8,995 nt of DNA from an uncultured Actinomycetes bacterium (GTDB lineage: Bacteria > Actinomycetota > Thermoleophilia > Solirubrobacterales > Solirubrobacteraceae). A model generated the notes under the pieces. The model worked only from the letters and a program-made list of their open reading frames with translations, was not told where the DNA came from and ran no database searches. Below, piece by piece: positions 1 through 5,791 of the stretch (position 1 is its first letter; each line of letters begins with the position of its first letter). The stretch spans positions 1-8,995 of the forward strand of contig CALAQT010000117.1 of NCBI GenBank assembly GCA_937888775.1, read 5' to 3'. A program made the translations under genes and the position numbers.

Positions 1-216
1 GGTCTGCACGCGCAGCAGCTTGGCCAGTCGCGGCACCCTGGTGAAGCGGCCGGTGTGGTAGGTGCCGGCGACGGCACCGGACCGGGAGCGGCACGGCGAC
101 CCGGGCTGGACGCCGCAGCGGGGGCAGGGGTGGCGCTCGACCTCGCCGGCGTCACGGGCGGCCTCGCCGGTGACGTGATCACGGGCGGGCTGGCGGGAAT
201 CGGGGAGGTCGGCCAC
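1..216 (-). CDS. Serine recombinase (Tn3-type resolvase), N-terminal part, runs off the window
   Basis: Only the first 72 codons are present; the gene continues past base 1. The visible protein begins VADLPDSRQPARD and contains a zinc-ribbon-like segment, CPRCGVQPGSPC (about residues 35-46), then a TYHTGRF...LAKLL stretch. I recognise this as the N-terminal extension that precedes the catalytic domain in a group of Streptomyces resolvase-family serine recombinases found with Tn3-like elements. The catalytic serine domain would lie outside the window, so it is not seen. The start is GTG at 216-214: a TGA at 231-229 closes the frame five codons upstream, and no other start codon lies between. 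There is no well-spaced ribosome binding site. Such enzymes resolve transposon cointegrates at a res site that usually lies next to the gene, which fits the repeats at 237-361. Family is fairly certain; function of the intact gene is inferred. Confidence 0.75.
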   Translation of the reverse strand, partial: MADLPDSRQPARDHVTGEAARDAGEVERHPCPRCGVQPGSPCRSRSGAVAGTYHTGRFTRVPRLAKLLRVQT

Positions 217-236
217 CCCCCGATCGTCTCACAAAC

Positions 237-361
237 ATTTCTCAGAATAGGCCGTTCCCGGCACTTGAGTGAGAACGGGTTCTGAGAGCGAAACCGGGAC
301 CCTGGCGACCTTCGGGCCTGATCCTGGACCTTGCTCCGGCAATAGAGGGTTTCTGAGAAAT
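237..361. repeat. Inverted-repeat cluster upstream of the resolvase, candidate res site
   Basis: An 11-bp sequence ATTTCTCAGAA at 237-247 recurs as its exact reverse complement, TTCTGAGAAAT, at 351-361. A third, partial copy TTCTGAGAG lies at 280-288, inside a small palindrome (AGAAC at 272-276, GTTCT at 279-283). The cluster lies 20-145 bp upstream of the resolvase start in a stretch without a convincing gene. Resolvases of the Tn3 family bind three paired subsites in about 120 bp next to their gene, and the layout here resembles that. The spacing and subsite consensus have not been tested, so the assignment is inference. The same repeats could serve as an operator for resolvase expression. 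Confidence 0.4.
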
Positions 362-404
362 AGCCAAAGGTCCACCCAGGGAACTGTCGGCTCTTGGCGC
401 CGGT

Positions 405-424
405 TAGGTAGACTGACCTACCTA
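405..424. promoter_or_regulatory. Palindromic TetR operator in front of the tetR-eamA pair
   Basis: TAGGTAG (405-411) and CTACCTA (418-424) form perfect 7-bp arms around a 6-bp centre. The site ends 18 bp before the tetR start codon and overlaps the only place a promoter -10 box could sit (for example TAGACT at 409-414). A symmetrical site of about 20 bp directly over the promoter is what a TetR dimer typically binds, so autoregulation of the downstream pair is the simplest reading. Binding itself is inferred. Confidence 0.6.
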
Positions 425-442
425 GGAGCTGAAAGGAACGTG

Positions 443-1051
443 ATGAGCGATACCGGCACTGCGGCGACGCACCCCAGGAAGAGGCGGGGGACCGCGCGTG
501 AGCGGCTGCTCGTCGCCGCATCGCGCCGCTTCTATGCGGACGGCGTGTCAGCGACAGGGATCGATACGATCACCGCCGAGGCGGGTGTGGCGAAGATGAG
601 CCTGTACAACAACTTCTCCTCCAAGGCCGACCTGGTGATGGCCTACCTCGATGCGCGGCATGAGGAGTGGATGGGCCTGTACCGGCGGCGGCTGGATGAG
701 GCCCGGGACGGGCGCGGCGGCGTGCTTGCAGTCTTCGACGCGTACGCCGACCACGCGGCTTTCGCCTATGAGCACGGCTTTCGGGGGTGCGGTCTGCTGA
801 ATGCGGCTGCCGAGATGCCCGCCGGGGACGAGGGGCGGGCCGTGGTGCGCCGGCACAAGGAGGAAGTCGAGTCCCTGCTCGCCGGGCACCTCGAGGAATT
901 GATGCCTGAGCGGCCCGAGGACGCGCGCGCGGTGGCCGAGCATCTGGCGTTCCTGCTGGAAGGCGCGATGGCACGCGCCGGGCTGGAGGGCGCGGGTACG
1001 CGTCTGGAGCACGCGCGGAGGATGGCGGCGGACTTGGTGGACCGGCTGTGA
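443..1051 (+). CDS. TetR/AcrR-family transcriptional regulator
   Basis: A 202-residue protein of normal TetR length. Residues 17-65 form the DNA-binding domain, with the helix-turn-helix at about 39-58 (IDTITAEAGVAKMSLYNNF) and the following SSKADLV typical of the family. The C-terminal two thirds is the ligand and dimerisation domain; it carries the FRGCGLLNAAAEMP stretch (113-126) seen in TetR proteins paired with transporters. The start is ATG 443, with AAAGGA at 432-437 five bases upstream. An in-frame extension back to 269 is possible but would run over the operator and repeats, so it is rejected. Its stop TGA shares a base with the start of the exporter gene, so the two are probably co-translated. 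It probably represses both genes through the palindrome at 405-424 and releases on binding a compound the exporter removes; the ligand cannot be predicted. Confidence 0.9.
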   Translation: MSDTGTAATHPRKRRGTARERLLVAASRRFYADGVSATGIDTITAEAGVAKMSLYNNFSSKADLVMAYLDARHEEWMGLYRRRLDEARDGRGGVLAVFDAYADHAAFAYEHGFRGCGLLNAAAEMPAGDEGRAVVRRHKEEVESLLAGHLEELMPERPEDARAVAEHLAFLLEGAMARAGLEGAGTRLEHARRMAADLVDRL

Positions 1052-2106
1052 TGCGGGCCGCCGGACATGGGGCCGGCTCGGTGGGCGTGGGGTCGCTGTG
1101 CGTGCTCGTGGCGTCGGTGCTGTGGGGCACAACGGGCACCGCCGCGACCTTCGCTCCAACGGTTGGCCCCCTCGCGATCGGGGCCGTCGCCATGGGCCTG
1201 GGCGGACTGCTTCAGGCCCTGATAGCCGCCCCCCGTATCGCCCGGGAAGCGCCCGGGCTGCGTGCGCAGCGCGGTGCGGTGCTGCTCGGCGCGGTGGCGG
1301 TGGCGGTCTACCCTCTGGTGTTCTACAGCTCCATGCACCTGGCCGGGGTCGCCGCCGGGACGGTGGTCTCGATCGGCTCGGCCCCGCTCGCCTCGGCTGT
1401 GATCGAGCGTGTCGCGGACGGGCGCCGCCTGACGCGCCGCTGGATGCTCGGCGCCGCCCTGGGCCTCTCCGGGACGGTGCTGCTATGCGTGGCCGAAGCG
1501 GCCAAGGCGCACTCCGCCCCCGGGGCCGGGTCCGTACGGACGACCGTGCTCGGTCTGGGGCTGGGCCTGGTGGCCGGGCTCACCTATGCCCTGTATTCGT
1601 GGGCGGCACACCGGATGATCAGCCGCGGTGTCTCCTCCGGCGCGACGATGGGTAGCGTCTTCGGGCTGGGCGGGGTGCTGCTTGTGCCCGTGCTGCTGGC
1701 CACCGGTGCCCCGCTCCTCAGCTCCTGGCCGAACGCGGCCGTCGGCGCCTACCTGGCCCTGGTGCCCATGTTCATCGGCTACGTCCTGTTCGGCCGGGGC
1801 CTGGCGCACGTCCCCGCGAGCACCGCGACCACGCTCTCGCTGCTGGAACCCGCCGTCGCGGCCGTGCTGGCTGTGCTGGTTGTCGGTGAACGTCTGCCCC
1901 TGCTGGGATGGGTCGGCATCGCCTTGATCGCCGGATGCCTAGCCGTGCTCACCATGCCGCCACGGACGGCTCCGCAGCCGCGAGCGATCACCACAAGGCT
2001 CAACACCGGTGCCGAAGGACAGGGCACATCTCAGCCCCGCCGCACTCCGATCCGGGACACCGCACCTTCTGTACCCACCGAGCCCGGACAAGTCTTCACG
2101 AGCTGA
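1051..2106 (+). CDS. EamA/DMT-superfamily membrane exporter
   Basis: A 351-residue integral membrane protein with about ten hydrophobic helices in two repeats (roughly residues 15-35, 40-60, 76-97, 100-120, 130-150, 165-187, 200-220, 230-252, 258-278 and 283-303). The segment STATTLSLLEPAVAAVLA followed by VVGERLPLLGW is the typical end of the second EamA repeat. Members move amino acids, metabolites or drugs across the cytoplasmic membrane, often outward; the substrate here is unknown. The start ATG overlaps the tetR stop as TGATG; GTG at 1048 is an equally placed alternative one codon earlier. After the last helix comes a polar tail of about 45 residues (307 to the end), rich in Pro, Thr and Arg. 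It abuts the transposase remnant and may be a foreign 3' end picked up at the junction. Confidence 0.88.
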   Translation: MRAAGHGAGSVGVGSLCVLVASVLWGTTGTAATFAPTVGPLAIGAVAMGLGGLLQALIAAPRIAREAPGLRAQRGAVLLGAVAVAVYPLVFYSSMHLAGVAAGTVVSIGSAPLASAVIERVADGRRLTRRWMLGAALGLSGTVLLCVAEAAKAHSAPGAGSVRTTVLGLGLGLVAGLTYALYSWAAHRMISRGVSSGATMGSVFGLGGVLLVPVLLATGAPLLSSWPNAAVGAYLALVPMFIGYVLFGRGLAHVPASTATTLSLLEPAVAAVLAVLVVGERLPLLGWVGIALIAGCLAVLTMPPRTAPQPRAITTRLNTGAEGQGTSQPRRTPIRDTAPSVPTEPGQVFTS

Positions 2107-2124
2107 CTAAGCCGCCGTACGCGG

Positions 2125-2892
2125 CGCTGGTCCAGCTCTTCCACCAGGATCTTCGACGCCCGCGCCAGCGTCTGCGCCGGCTTCTCCAGCTGCGGCAGGA
2201 CCGCCAGGCGCTCCTTGTCCGACGCCCGCCGGGCCGGGTTGATCAGGCGGTTGGCCATCAGCAGCGCGAACAGGTCCAGCGCGTCGTCGACGGCCTGCGC
2301 CTCCAGGTTGCGCACCACCGCCGTCAGCAGCGCGGTCTTCGGCTCCGGGGCCCGTTCGATCGTCTGCGCCTTGCTCAGCTGCCCGTACCGGGCCAGCGTG
2401 TTGAGCCGGTTCACCGGCACCCGGGACAGGTTCACCCGCTCCAGCCCGAACACGGAGATCTCCTGCATCCGCTCCATGGCGCGGGCCATCGCCGTGCCCG
2501 TCGACTTCGTCGGCGGGGTCTCCGTAGCCGCTCCAGCTCCGAGACCCGCTTACCCTCCGGGACCTCCAGCAGGGCCACCAGCGCCGGCGCCAGCGTCCGG
2601 TCCGCGTACTGCTTCACGCACGAGGAGTAATCGATGCCGAGCTGCCCGGCCAGGTAGTCCACGACCTCCCACGGCACCGCCAGCGGGTCGTCCCCCAGGA
2701 ACGTGCCGATGTACCGCACCGTGCAGATCTGCACCGCCATGCCAAGGCGATGCCCGTCGGACCTTCGCAGCGCGATCAGGTCGCGGTCGTCGTCGCCAGG
2801 AAGAAGAACCGCTCCAGCTCGGGGCGCGTGGGAGCCTCGCCGAAGGCCCCGTAGGCAGCGGCTTGCTCATCAGTCAGAAATTCCACCGGCAC
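2125..2892 (-). pseudogene. Tn3-family transposase (tnpA), decayed N-terminal remnant
   Basis: Three minus-strand pieces together match the N-terminal part (DUF4158 and following region) of Streptomyces Tn3-family transposases. Piece 1 starts at GTG 2892 and reads VPVEFLTDEQAAAYGAFGEA to ELERFFFL, then loses frame near 2793. Piece 2 reads LIALRRSDGHRLG, then VRYIGTFLGDDPLAVPWEVV and on to CVKQYADRT. At about 2600 it jumps directly to LVALLEVPEGKRVSELERL, a stretch that in intact relatives lies more than 100 residues further on, so an internal deletion is likely. A second frameshift near 2520-2524 leads into piece 3 (MARAMERMQEISVFGLERV to KILVEELDQ), where recognisable similarity ends near 2125, just after the exporter gene. 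The catalytic DDE region is entirely absent, so the gene cannot work. The 140 bp upstream of 2892 hold no gene I can support; no terminal inverted repeat was identified there. Confidence 0.82.
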
Positions 2893-3033
2893 GGCCAGAC
2901 CGTAGCCGCGCTTCGAGTTCGCTCAACGGTCTTTCCGAAGCTCCCCACCGGGGTAGTTCGCTGTGGTAACCGACCATGATCAATCTCAGCGCTACTTCCT
3001 GTACCTCAGCTACTCACACCCGGATCATCCCCG

Positions 3034-3462
3034 TTGCGGCTTTTGGCCTCACCTTGGCTGAACCCCAAGGTGCTCCTGTGGACAGGCAATCACGTCCTGC
3101 GTTGGCAGCTGCGCCACGGTGTCGCGCCTCACGCCTTCGCGCTGTTGGAAACCGTCGGGCGCCGCTCGGGCAAGGCGCGTCAGACGTGCGTTGGCAACGG
3201 GCTGATCGGTGACACCTTCTGGTTGGTGGCCGCGCATGGGCAGCAGGCGGACTGGGTACGCAACATCGACCGTGATCCCACCGTGCGGGTGCTCGTGAAC
3301 CGACGCTGGCGTACGGGAACAGCCGCGGTGCTGCTCGATGATGACGCCGCTCACCGCTCACGCACGTTGCCGCACCGCTGGGATGCGGCCCTCGGTCGGA
3401 TGATCGCCACGACGCCTCTGACCGTACGCATCGATCTCGCACCGAAGCGGCCGACCGAGTAA
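3034..3462 (+). CDS. DDN-like nitroreductase family (deazaflavin/F420-dependent oxidoreductase-type) protein
   Basis: A 142-residue protein. The centre, FALLETVGRRSGKARQTCVG followed by GDTFWLVAAHGQQADWVRNI and DPTVRVLVNRRWRTGTAAVL (about residues 35-101), matches the split beta-barrel of the DDN/deazaflavin-dependent nitroreductase family (PF04075-type). These actinobacterial enzymes use reduced F420 to reduce quinones, nitro compounds or other substrates; the specific reaction here is unknown. The start is uncertain: TTG 3034 is the first start codon after an in-frame TGA at 2977, with GTG 3070 as an alternative, and neither has a good ribosome binding site. The gene's 5' side borders the transposon remnant, so its natural N-terminus and promoter may have been lost. 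It converges on the marR gene. Confidence 0.75.
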   Translation: MRLLASPWLNPKVLLWTGNHVLRWQLRHGVAPHAFALLETVGRRSGKARQTCVGNGLIGDTFWLVAAHGQQADWVRNIDRDPTVRVLVNRRWRTGTAAVLLDDDAAHRSRTLPHRWDAALGRMIATTPLTVRIDLAPKRPTE

Positions 3463-3676
3463 GGCCGCCCGGCGACAATCTGTAAACAGACTCGTCGCGA
3501 GCCCCAGAGCGGATCCCGTTCGGGACGGACCGATCTCCTTGTGGGCGGGGGGCCGGCTACTGGTGCTCGCGGCTTATGGCGGAGCTCACCGTCGCACCGT
3601 TGCGGTGCTCGATGGAGTGGCTCGTCGCTCGGCTTGCCCAGATGGAGACGCCGGGTCCATCCATCGGTCGCGACCA
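3463..3676. other. Intergenic region between converging genes, no supported gene
   Basis: Open frames cross this stretch but none gives a recognisable protein. A frame from ATG 3576 has fairly GC-rich third positions but runs antisense into marR and resembles nothing known to me. The region contains the palindrome TCTGT-AA-ACAGA (3479-3490), a small TCCC/GGGA hairpin (3514-3525) and a perfect 10-bp palindrome GGTCGCGACC (3666-3675). Their roles are unknown. Confidence 0.5.
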
Positions 3677-3713
3677 GCTGGCTCGGGGCGATCCGGATGT
3701 GATCTCGGCCAGC
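3677..3713 (-). terminator. Weak hairpin just after marR stop, possible terminator
   Basis: GCTGGC (3677-3682) pairs with GCCAGC (3708-3713), with the palindrome ATCCGGAT inside the loop. It begins directly after the marR stop codon when read on the minus strand. The stem is short, the loop long and there is no T run, so this is only a candidate. Confidence 0.25.
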
Positions 3714-4274
3714 CTATTGAGCGATCGCTTGCGCGGCGGTCAGTTGCGCCGGGCAGCGGCCCTCGGGCCGGCCGCAGGCGGTGAAGTCGCAGGTGCGACA
3801 CCACCAGGCCCCGATGTCCTTCGCCTGCCGCCACTCGACGCGGCTGGCGACTCGTGCGGAGACCACCTTGTCCAGCAGCGCCTCGAGTGCGCGGCCCTCG
3901 TCGACGGTCAAGCCGCTGCTGGCGCTCGAGAGGACCTCGTCCCGTGCCGCCCGGGCCTGGCGCGAGCGCTTCCGGCCCTTCGTGGTCAGCCGCACCTCGA
4001 CCCGGCGCCGATCCGCACCTTCGTGGCGCTCGGCCAGCCCGTCGCGTTCGAGCTGCGTCACGACCCGTACCGCACCTGAGTGAGTCAACCCCAGTACCGC
4101 GGCAAGCCGGCCCACATGGGCGCCGTCCAGGAACTCCTCAAGCGCCAGCAGCGCCGTCGTCGCGCTCCCGGTGAGCCCCGAGGCGCGCTCGAGCGCCTGC
4201 TGCCCCTCCTCGGCGAGGTTCAGGGACAGGGACGCGAGGAGGTTGTCCAGGCGGAGGTTTGCGGGGGTGACCAT
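3714..4274 (-). CDS. MarR-family transcriptional regulator with C-terminal four-cysteine cluster
   Basis: Counted from ATG 4274 the protein has 186 residues. The winged helix-turn-helix covers about residues 52-101: HVGRLAAVLGLTHSGAVRVV is the recognition region, and DRRRVEVRLTTKGR is the wing with its characteristic Asp-Arg-Arg. Near the C-terminus WWCRTCDFTACGRPEGRC shows cysteines spaced CxxC-x4-C-x6-C, which could bind a metal or sense redox state; that role is inference. An upstream in-frame ATG at 4298 would add eight residues, but it lies inside the operator palindrome. ATG 4274 lies 6 bases after a perfect TATAAT on the minus strand, so the transcript is probably leaderless and starts at this codon. 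The gene is divergent from the SRPBCC gene and very likely controls it and itself. Confidence 0.88.
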   Translation of the reverse strand: MVTPANLRLDNLLASLSLNLAEEGQQALERASGLTGSATTALLALEEFLDGAHVGRLAAVLGLTHSGAVRVVTQLERDGLAERHEGADRRRVEVRLTTKGRKRSRQARAARDEVLSSASSGLTVDEGRALEALLDKVVSARVASRVEWRQAKDIGAWWCRTCDFTACGRPEGRCPAQLTAAQAIAQ

Positions 4275-4280
4275 GCAATG

Positions 4281-4286
4281 ATTATA
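4281..4286 (-). promoter_or_regulatory. -10 box (TATAAT) of the marR promoter, leaderless start
   Basis: The minus strand reads TATAAT at 4286-4281, followed by six bases and then ATG at 4274. Transcription would therefore begin at or next to the A of the start codon. No clear -35 box is visible 16-19 bp upstream. Neither candidate marR start has a Shine-Dalgarno sequence, which supports leaderless initiation, a common mode in actinobacteria. Confidence 0.55.
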
Positions 4287-4299
4287 TGAGTGAGTCATA
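4285..4299. promoter_or_regulatory. Palindromic MarR operator in the divergent promoter
   Basis: TATGA (4285-4289) and TCATA (4295-4299) are inverted arms around GTGAG. The site overlaps the marR -10 box and lies 19 bp before the SRPBCC start codon, so one bound MarR dimer could block both promoters. MarR sites are commonly AT-rich palindromes of 15-20 bp, and this is the only AT-rich palindrome in the divergent gap. Binding is inferred. Confidence 0.5.
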
Positions 4300-4317
4300 C
4301 ACTACGAGGAGATGACC

Positions 4318-4743
4318 ATGGCCGGATTCACCGCCACCGCTCAGACCGACGTCGCCGCCACTCCAGGGCGGGTGTGGGCCGCTCTCACTGAGCCGGAGCA
4401 GATCGCGGCGTACATGCAGGGCTCGCAGGTCACCACGACCTGGCAGATCGGCTCCCCGATCACCTGGGACGGCGAGTACGACGGCCGCTCCTACCAGGAC
4501 AAGGGCGAGGTGCTCACCTACGACGAGCCGCACGTTCTCTCGGTCACCCACTACAGCCCGATGATGGGCCAGCCCGACGAGCCGCAGAGCTACCACACGC
4601 TCGTCTACACCCTCACCGCCACGGGCGAGGGCACCCACCTCGAGCTCACCCAGGACGGCTGCGACAGCGAGGAGCAGGCCGCGCAGTTCAGCCACAACTG
4701 GCAGGGCATGCTGGACGGGCTCAAGGCACACGTCGAGGGTTGA
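4318..4743 (+). CDS. SRPBCC (AHSA1-like) domain protein
   Basis: A 141-residue single-domain protein of the START/Bet v1-like SRPBCC fold. The beginning, FTATAQTDVAATPGRVWAAL followed by TEPEQIAAYM, gives the first strand and helix typical of AHSA1-like members. WDGEYDGRSYQDKGEVLTYD and VLSVTHYSPM form the central strands, and the final helix contains NWQGMLDGLKAHVE. These proteins enclose a hydrophobic cavity that binds or acts on small ligands; no catalytic residues can be assigned. ATG 4318 is preferred because GAGGAG (4306-4311) lies six bases upstream; ATG 4312 would abut that site directly. The gene is divergent from marR with the likely operator between them, a pairing that suggests induction by the MarR effector. 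It is followed by 237 bp without a gene. Confidence 0.87.
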   Translation: MAGFTATAQTDVAATPGRVWAALTEPEQIAAYMQGSQVTTTWQIGSPITWDGEYDGRSYQDKGEVLTYDEPHVLSVTHYSPMMGQPDEPQSYHTLVYTLTATGEGTHLELTQDGCDSEEQAAQFSHNWQGMLDGLKAHVEG

Positions 4744-4872
4744 ACCACCGCTGGTCGAGCCGCGATCCGCTGACCAATGGTGGGTCGGCTGACCAGGTCG
4801 AGGGTGGCCACCGCCAGGGAAGGGCGTACAACCAGCTTTGGCGACCAGGGCTGATTGATCACCGTAGGCGAT

Positions 4873-4899
4873 CCCGATTCGGAAACTGCCCGATTCGGA
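4873..4899. repeat. 11-bp direct repeat upstream of the acetyltransferase gene
   Basis: CCCGATTCGGA occurs at 4873-4883 and again at 4889-4899, so the starts are 16 bp apart. The pair lies 82-108 bp upstream of the GNAT start in non-coding sequence. It could be a tandem regulator site; no matching regulator is in the window. Confidence 0.45.
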
Positions 4900-4922
4900 C
4901 AATGAATGTGCCTGAGGCCCTT

Positions 4923-4953
4923 GCTGATTCCGCGGTCAGGTCCCCGAATCAGC
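4923..4953. promoter_or_regulatory. 8-bp inverted repeat before the GNAT gene, operator or leader hairpin
   Basis: GCTGATTC (4923-4930) and GAATCAGC (4946-4953) are exact inverted copies with a 15-base centre. The repeat ends 13 bp before the ribosome binding site of the acetyltransferase gene (GAAGGA, 4967-4972). It could be an operator or form an RNA hairpin in the 5' leader. The sequence alone does not decide which. Confidence 0.4.
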
Positions 4954-4980
4954 TTGCGCCGGCCTGGAAGGATCGCGGAC

Positions 4981-5589
4981 ATGACGCAGAAGATCCTCGA
5001 CACCGAGAGGCTCCGACTCGTGCCGCTCGCCGAGGAGCACCTCGAGTTCGAAGTCGAGTTGGACTCCGATCCCGAGGTCATGCGCTGCCTCGCCGGGCGT
5101 GCCAGCTCACGCGCCGAGGTCGAGCAGGCTCATCAGCGACGGCTCGCCGCCGCGCGTGGGGTGCCCGGGCTGGGGTTCTGGGCCGGATTCACCGACGGCG
5201 ACTTCGTCGGCTGGTGGATCCTGCAACCGCCGAACGGCCCGGATCAGCCCAAGATCGCCGGGGAGGCAGACCTCGGTTATCGGCTGTTGCGCCGGCACTG
5301 GCGCCGCGGGTACGCCAGCGAGGGCGCCCGCGCGCTGATCCGGTACGGCTTTGCCGATCTGGGACTGCACCGGATCTTCGCTCAGACCATGGCGGTCAAC
5401 CTCGCGTCGCGGGCGACGATGAACGCCGTCGGCCTCACCTTCACCCGCGCCTTCATCTCCAGCGAACCGTATGACGACCCGATCCCGGGCGCCGAGCAGG
5501 GCGAAGTTGAGTACGAGATCACGCCGAGGACATGGCAGCGCCGCCAAGGGATCATCGGCAGCACGCACCCACACCCAGACAGGCGATAG
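4981..5589 (+). CDS. GNAT-family N-acetyltransferase (RimJ/RimL-like)
   Basis: A 202-residue protein of usual length for the RimJ/RimL-type group (Acetyltransf_3). It starts with ILDTERLRLVPLAEEHLE, the group's typical first strand and helix. DLGYRLLRRHWRRGYASEGA (about residues 97-116) holds the acetyl-CoA pyrophosphate loop RRGYAS. LGLHRIFAQTMAVNLASRAT (127-146) is the conserved strand and helix where the second half of acetyl-CoA binds. These enzymes transfer an acetyl group from acetyl-CoA to an amine on a protein or small molecule; the acceptor is unknown. ATG 4981 is chosen because GAAGGA ends eight bases upstream and the family N-terminus fits; an upstream frame start at 4906 would add 25 unconserved residues. 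It appears to be a single-gene transcript ending at the hairpin at 5686. Confidence 0.88.
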   Translation: MTQKILDTERLRLVPLAEEHLEFEVELDSDPEVMRCLAGRASSRAEVEQAHQRRLAAARGVPGLGFWAGFTDGDFVGWWILQPPNGPDQPKIAGEADLGYRLLRRHWRRGYASEGARALIRYGFADLGLHRIFAQTMAVNLASRATMNAVGLTFTRAFISSEPYDDPIPGAEQGEVEYEITPRTWQRRQGIIGSTHPHPDRR

Positions 5590-5685
5590 CCGCGCGACCG
5601 GGAAGACGCGCTCCTCTCCGAGTCGGAGCATTCGCGGTGCTGGCGAGTCCGCGGGGAGCCGCCCTCCGCCCAACTGGAATGTCCT

Positions 5686-5713
5686 GCAGCTCGCGGCCAG
5701 CGCCGTGAGCTGC
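5686..5713. terminator. Strong hairpin between converging genes, likely bidirectional terminator
   Basis: Bases 5686-5697 (GCAGCTCGCGGC) pair with 5702-5713 (GCCGTGAGCTGC) over 12 positions with a single G-T wobble and a four-base loop. It lies about 97 bp after the GNAT stop and 78 bp after the VOC stop, where terminators for both genes are expected. No T run follows on either strand, which is frequent in high-GC actinomycetes. A smaller CTCCG/CGGAG hairpin at 5616-5628 lies closer to the GNAT gene. The rest of 5590-5791 shows no gene I can support. Confidence 0.6.
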
Positions 5714-5791
5714 GCCATCGCCCGGTGACCTTGAACGCTCAATTGACGTTGACGCAGTGCCGTATCGGGATCGTCTATCGCGACTAGCGCG

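Noticed and set aside
548..1338. Long minus-strand open frames opposite tetR and the exporter gene
   Set aside because: Sequences rich in Arg, Pro and Ala without domain similarity, antisense to well-supported genes.
2943..2975. GGGG-leading sequence upstream of the transposase remnant as a Tn3 terminal repeat
   Set aside because: No inverted partner was found elsewhere in the window and no target duplication is visible, so it is not called.
2215..2979. 254-codon plus-strand open frame across the transposase remnant
   Set aside because: The antisense strand shows clear transposase similarity; this frame has no recognisable domain.
3576..4079. Plus-strand open frame from the intergenic region into marR
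   Set aside because: It overlaps marR antisense over most of its length and has no recognisable similarity; only its first 46 codons lie in free sequence.
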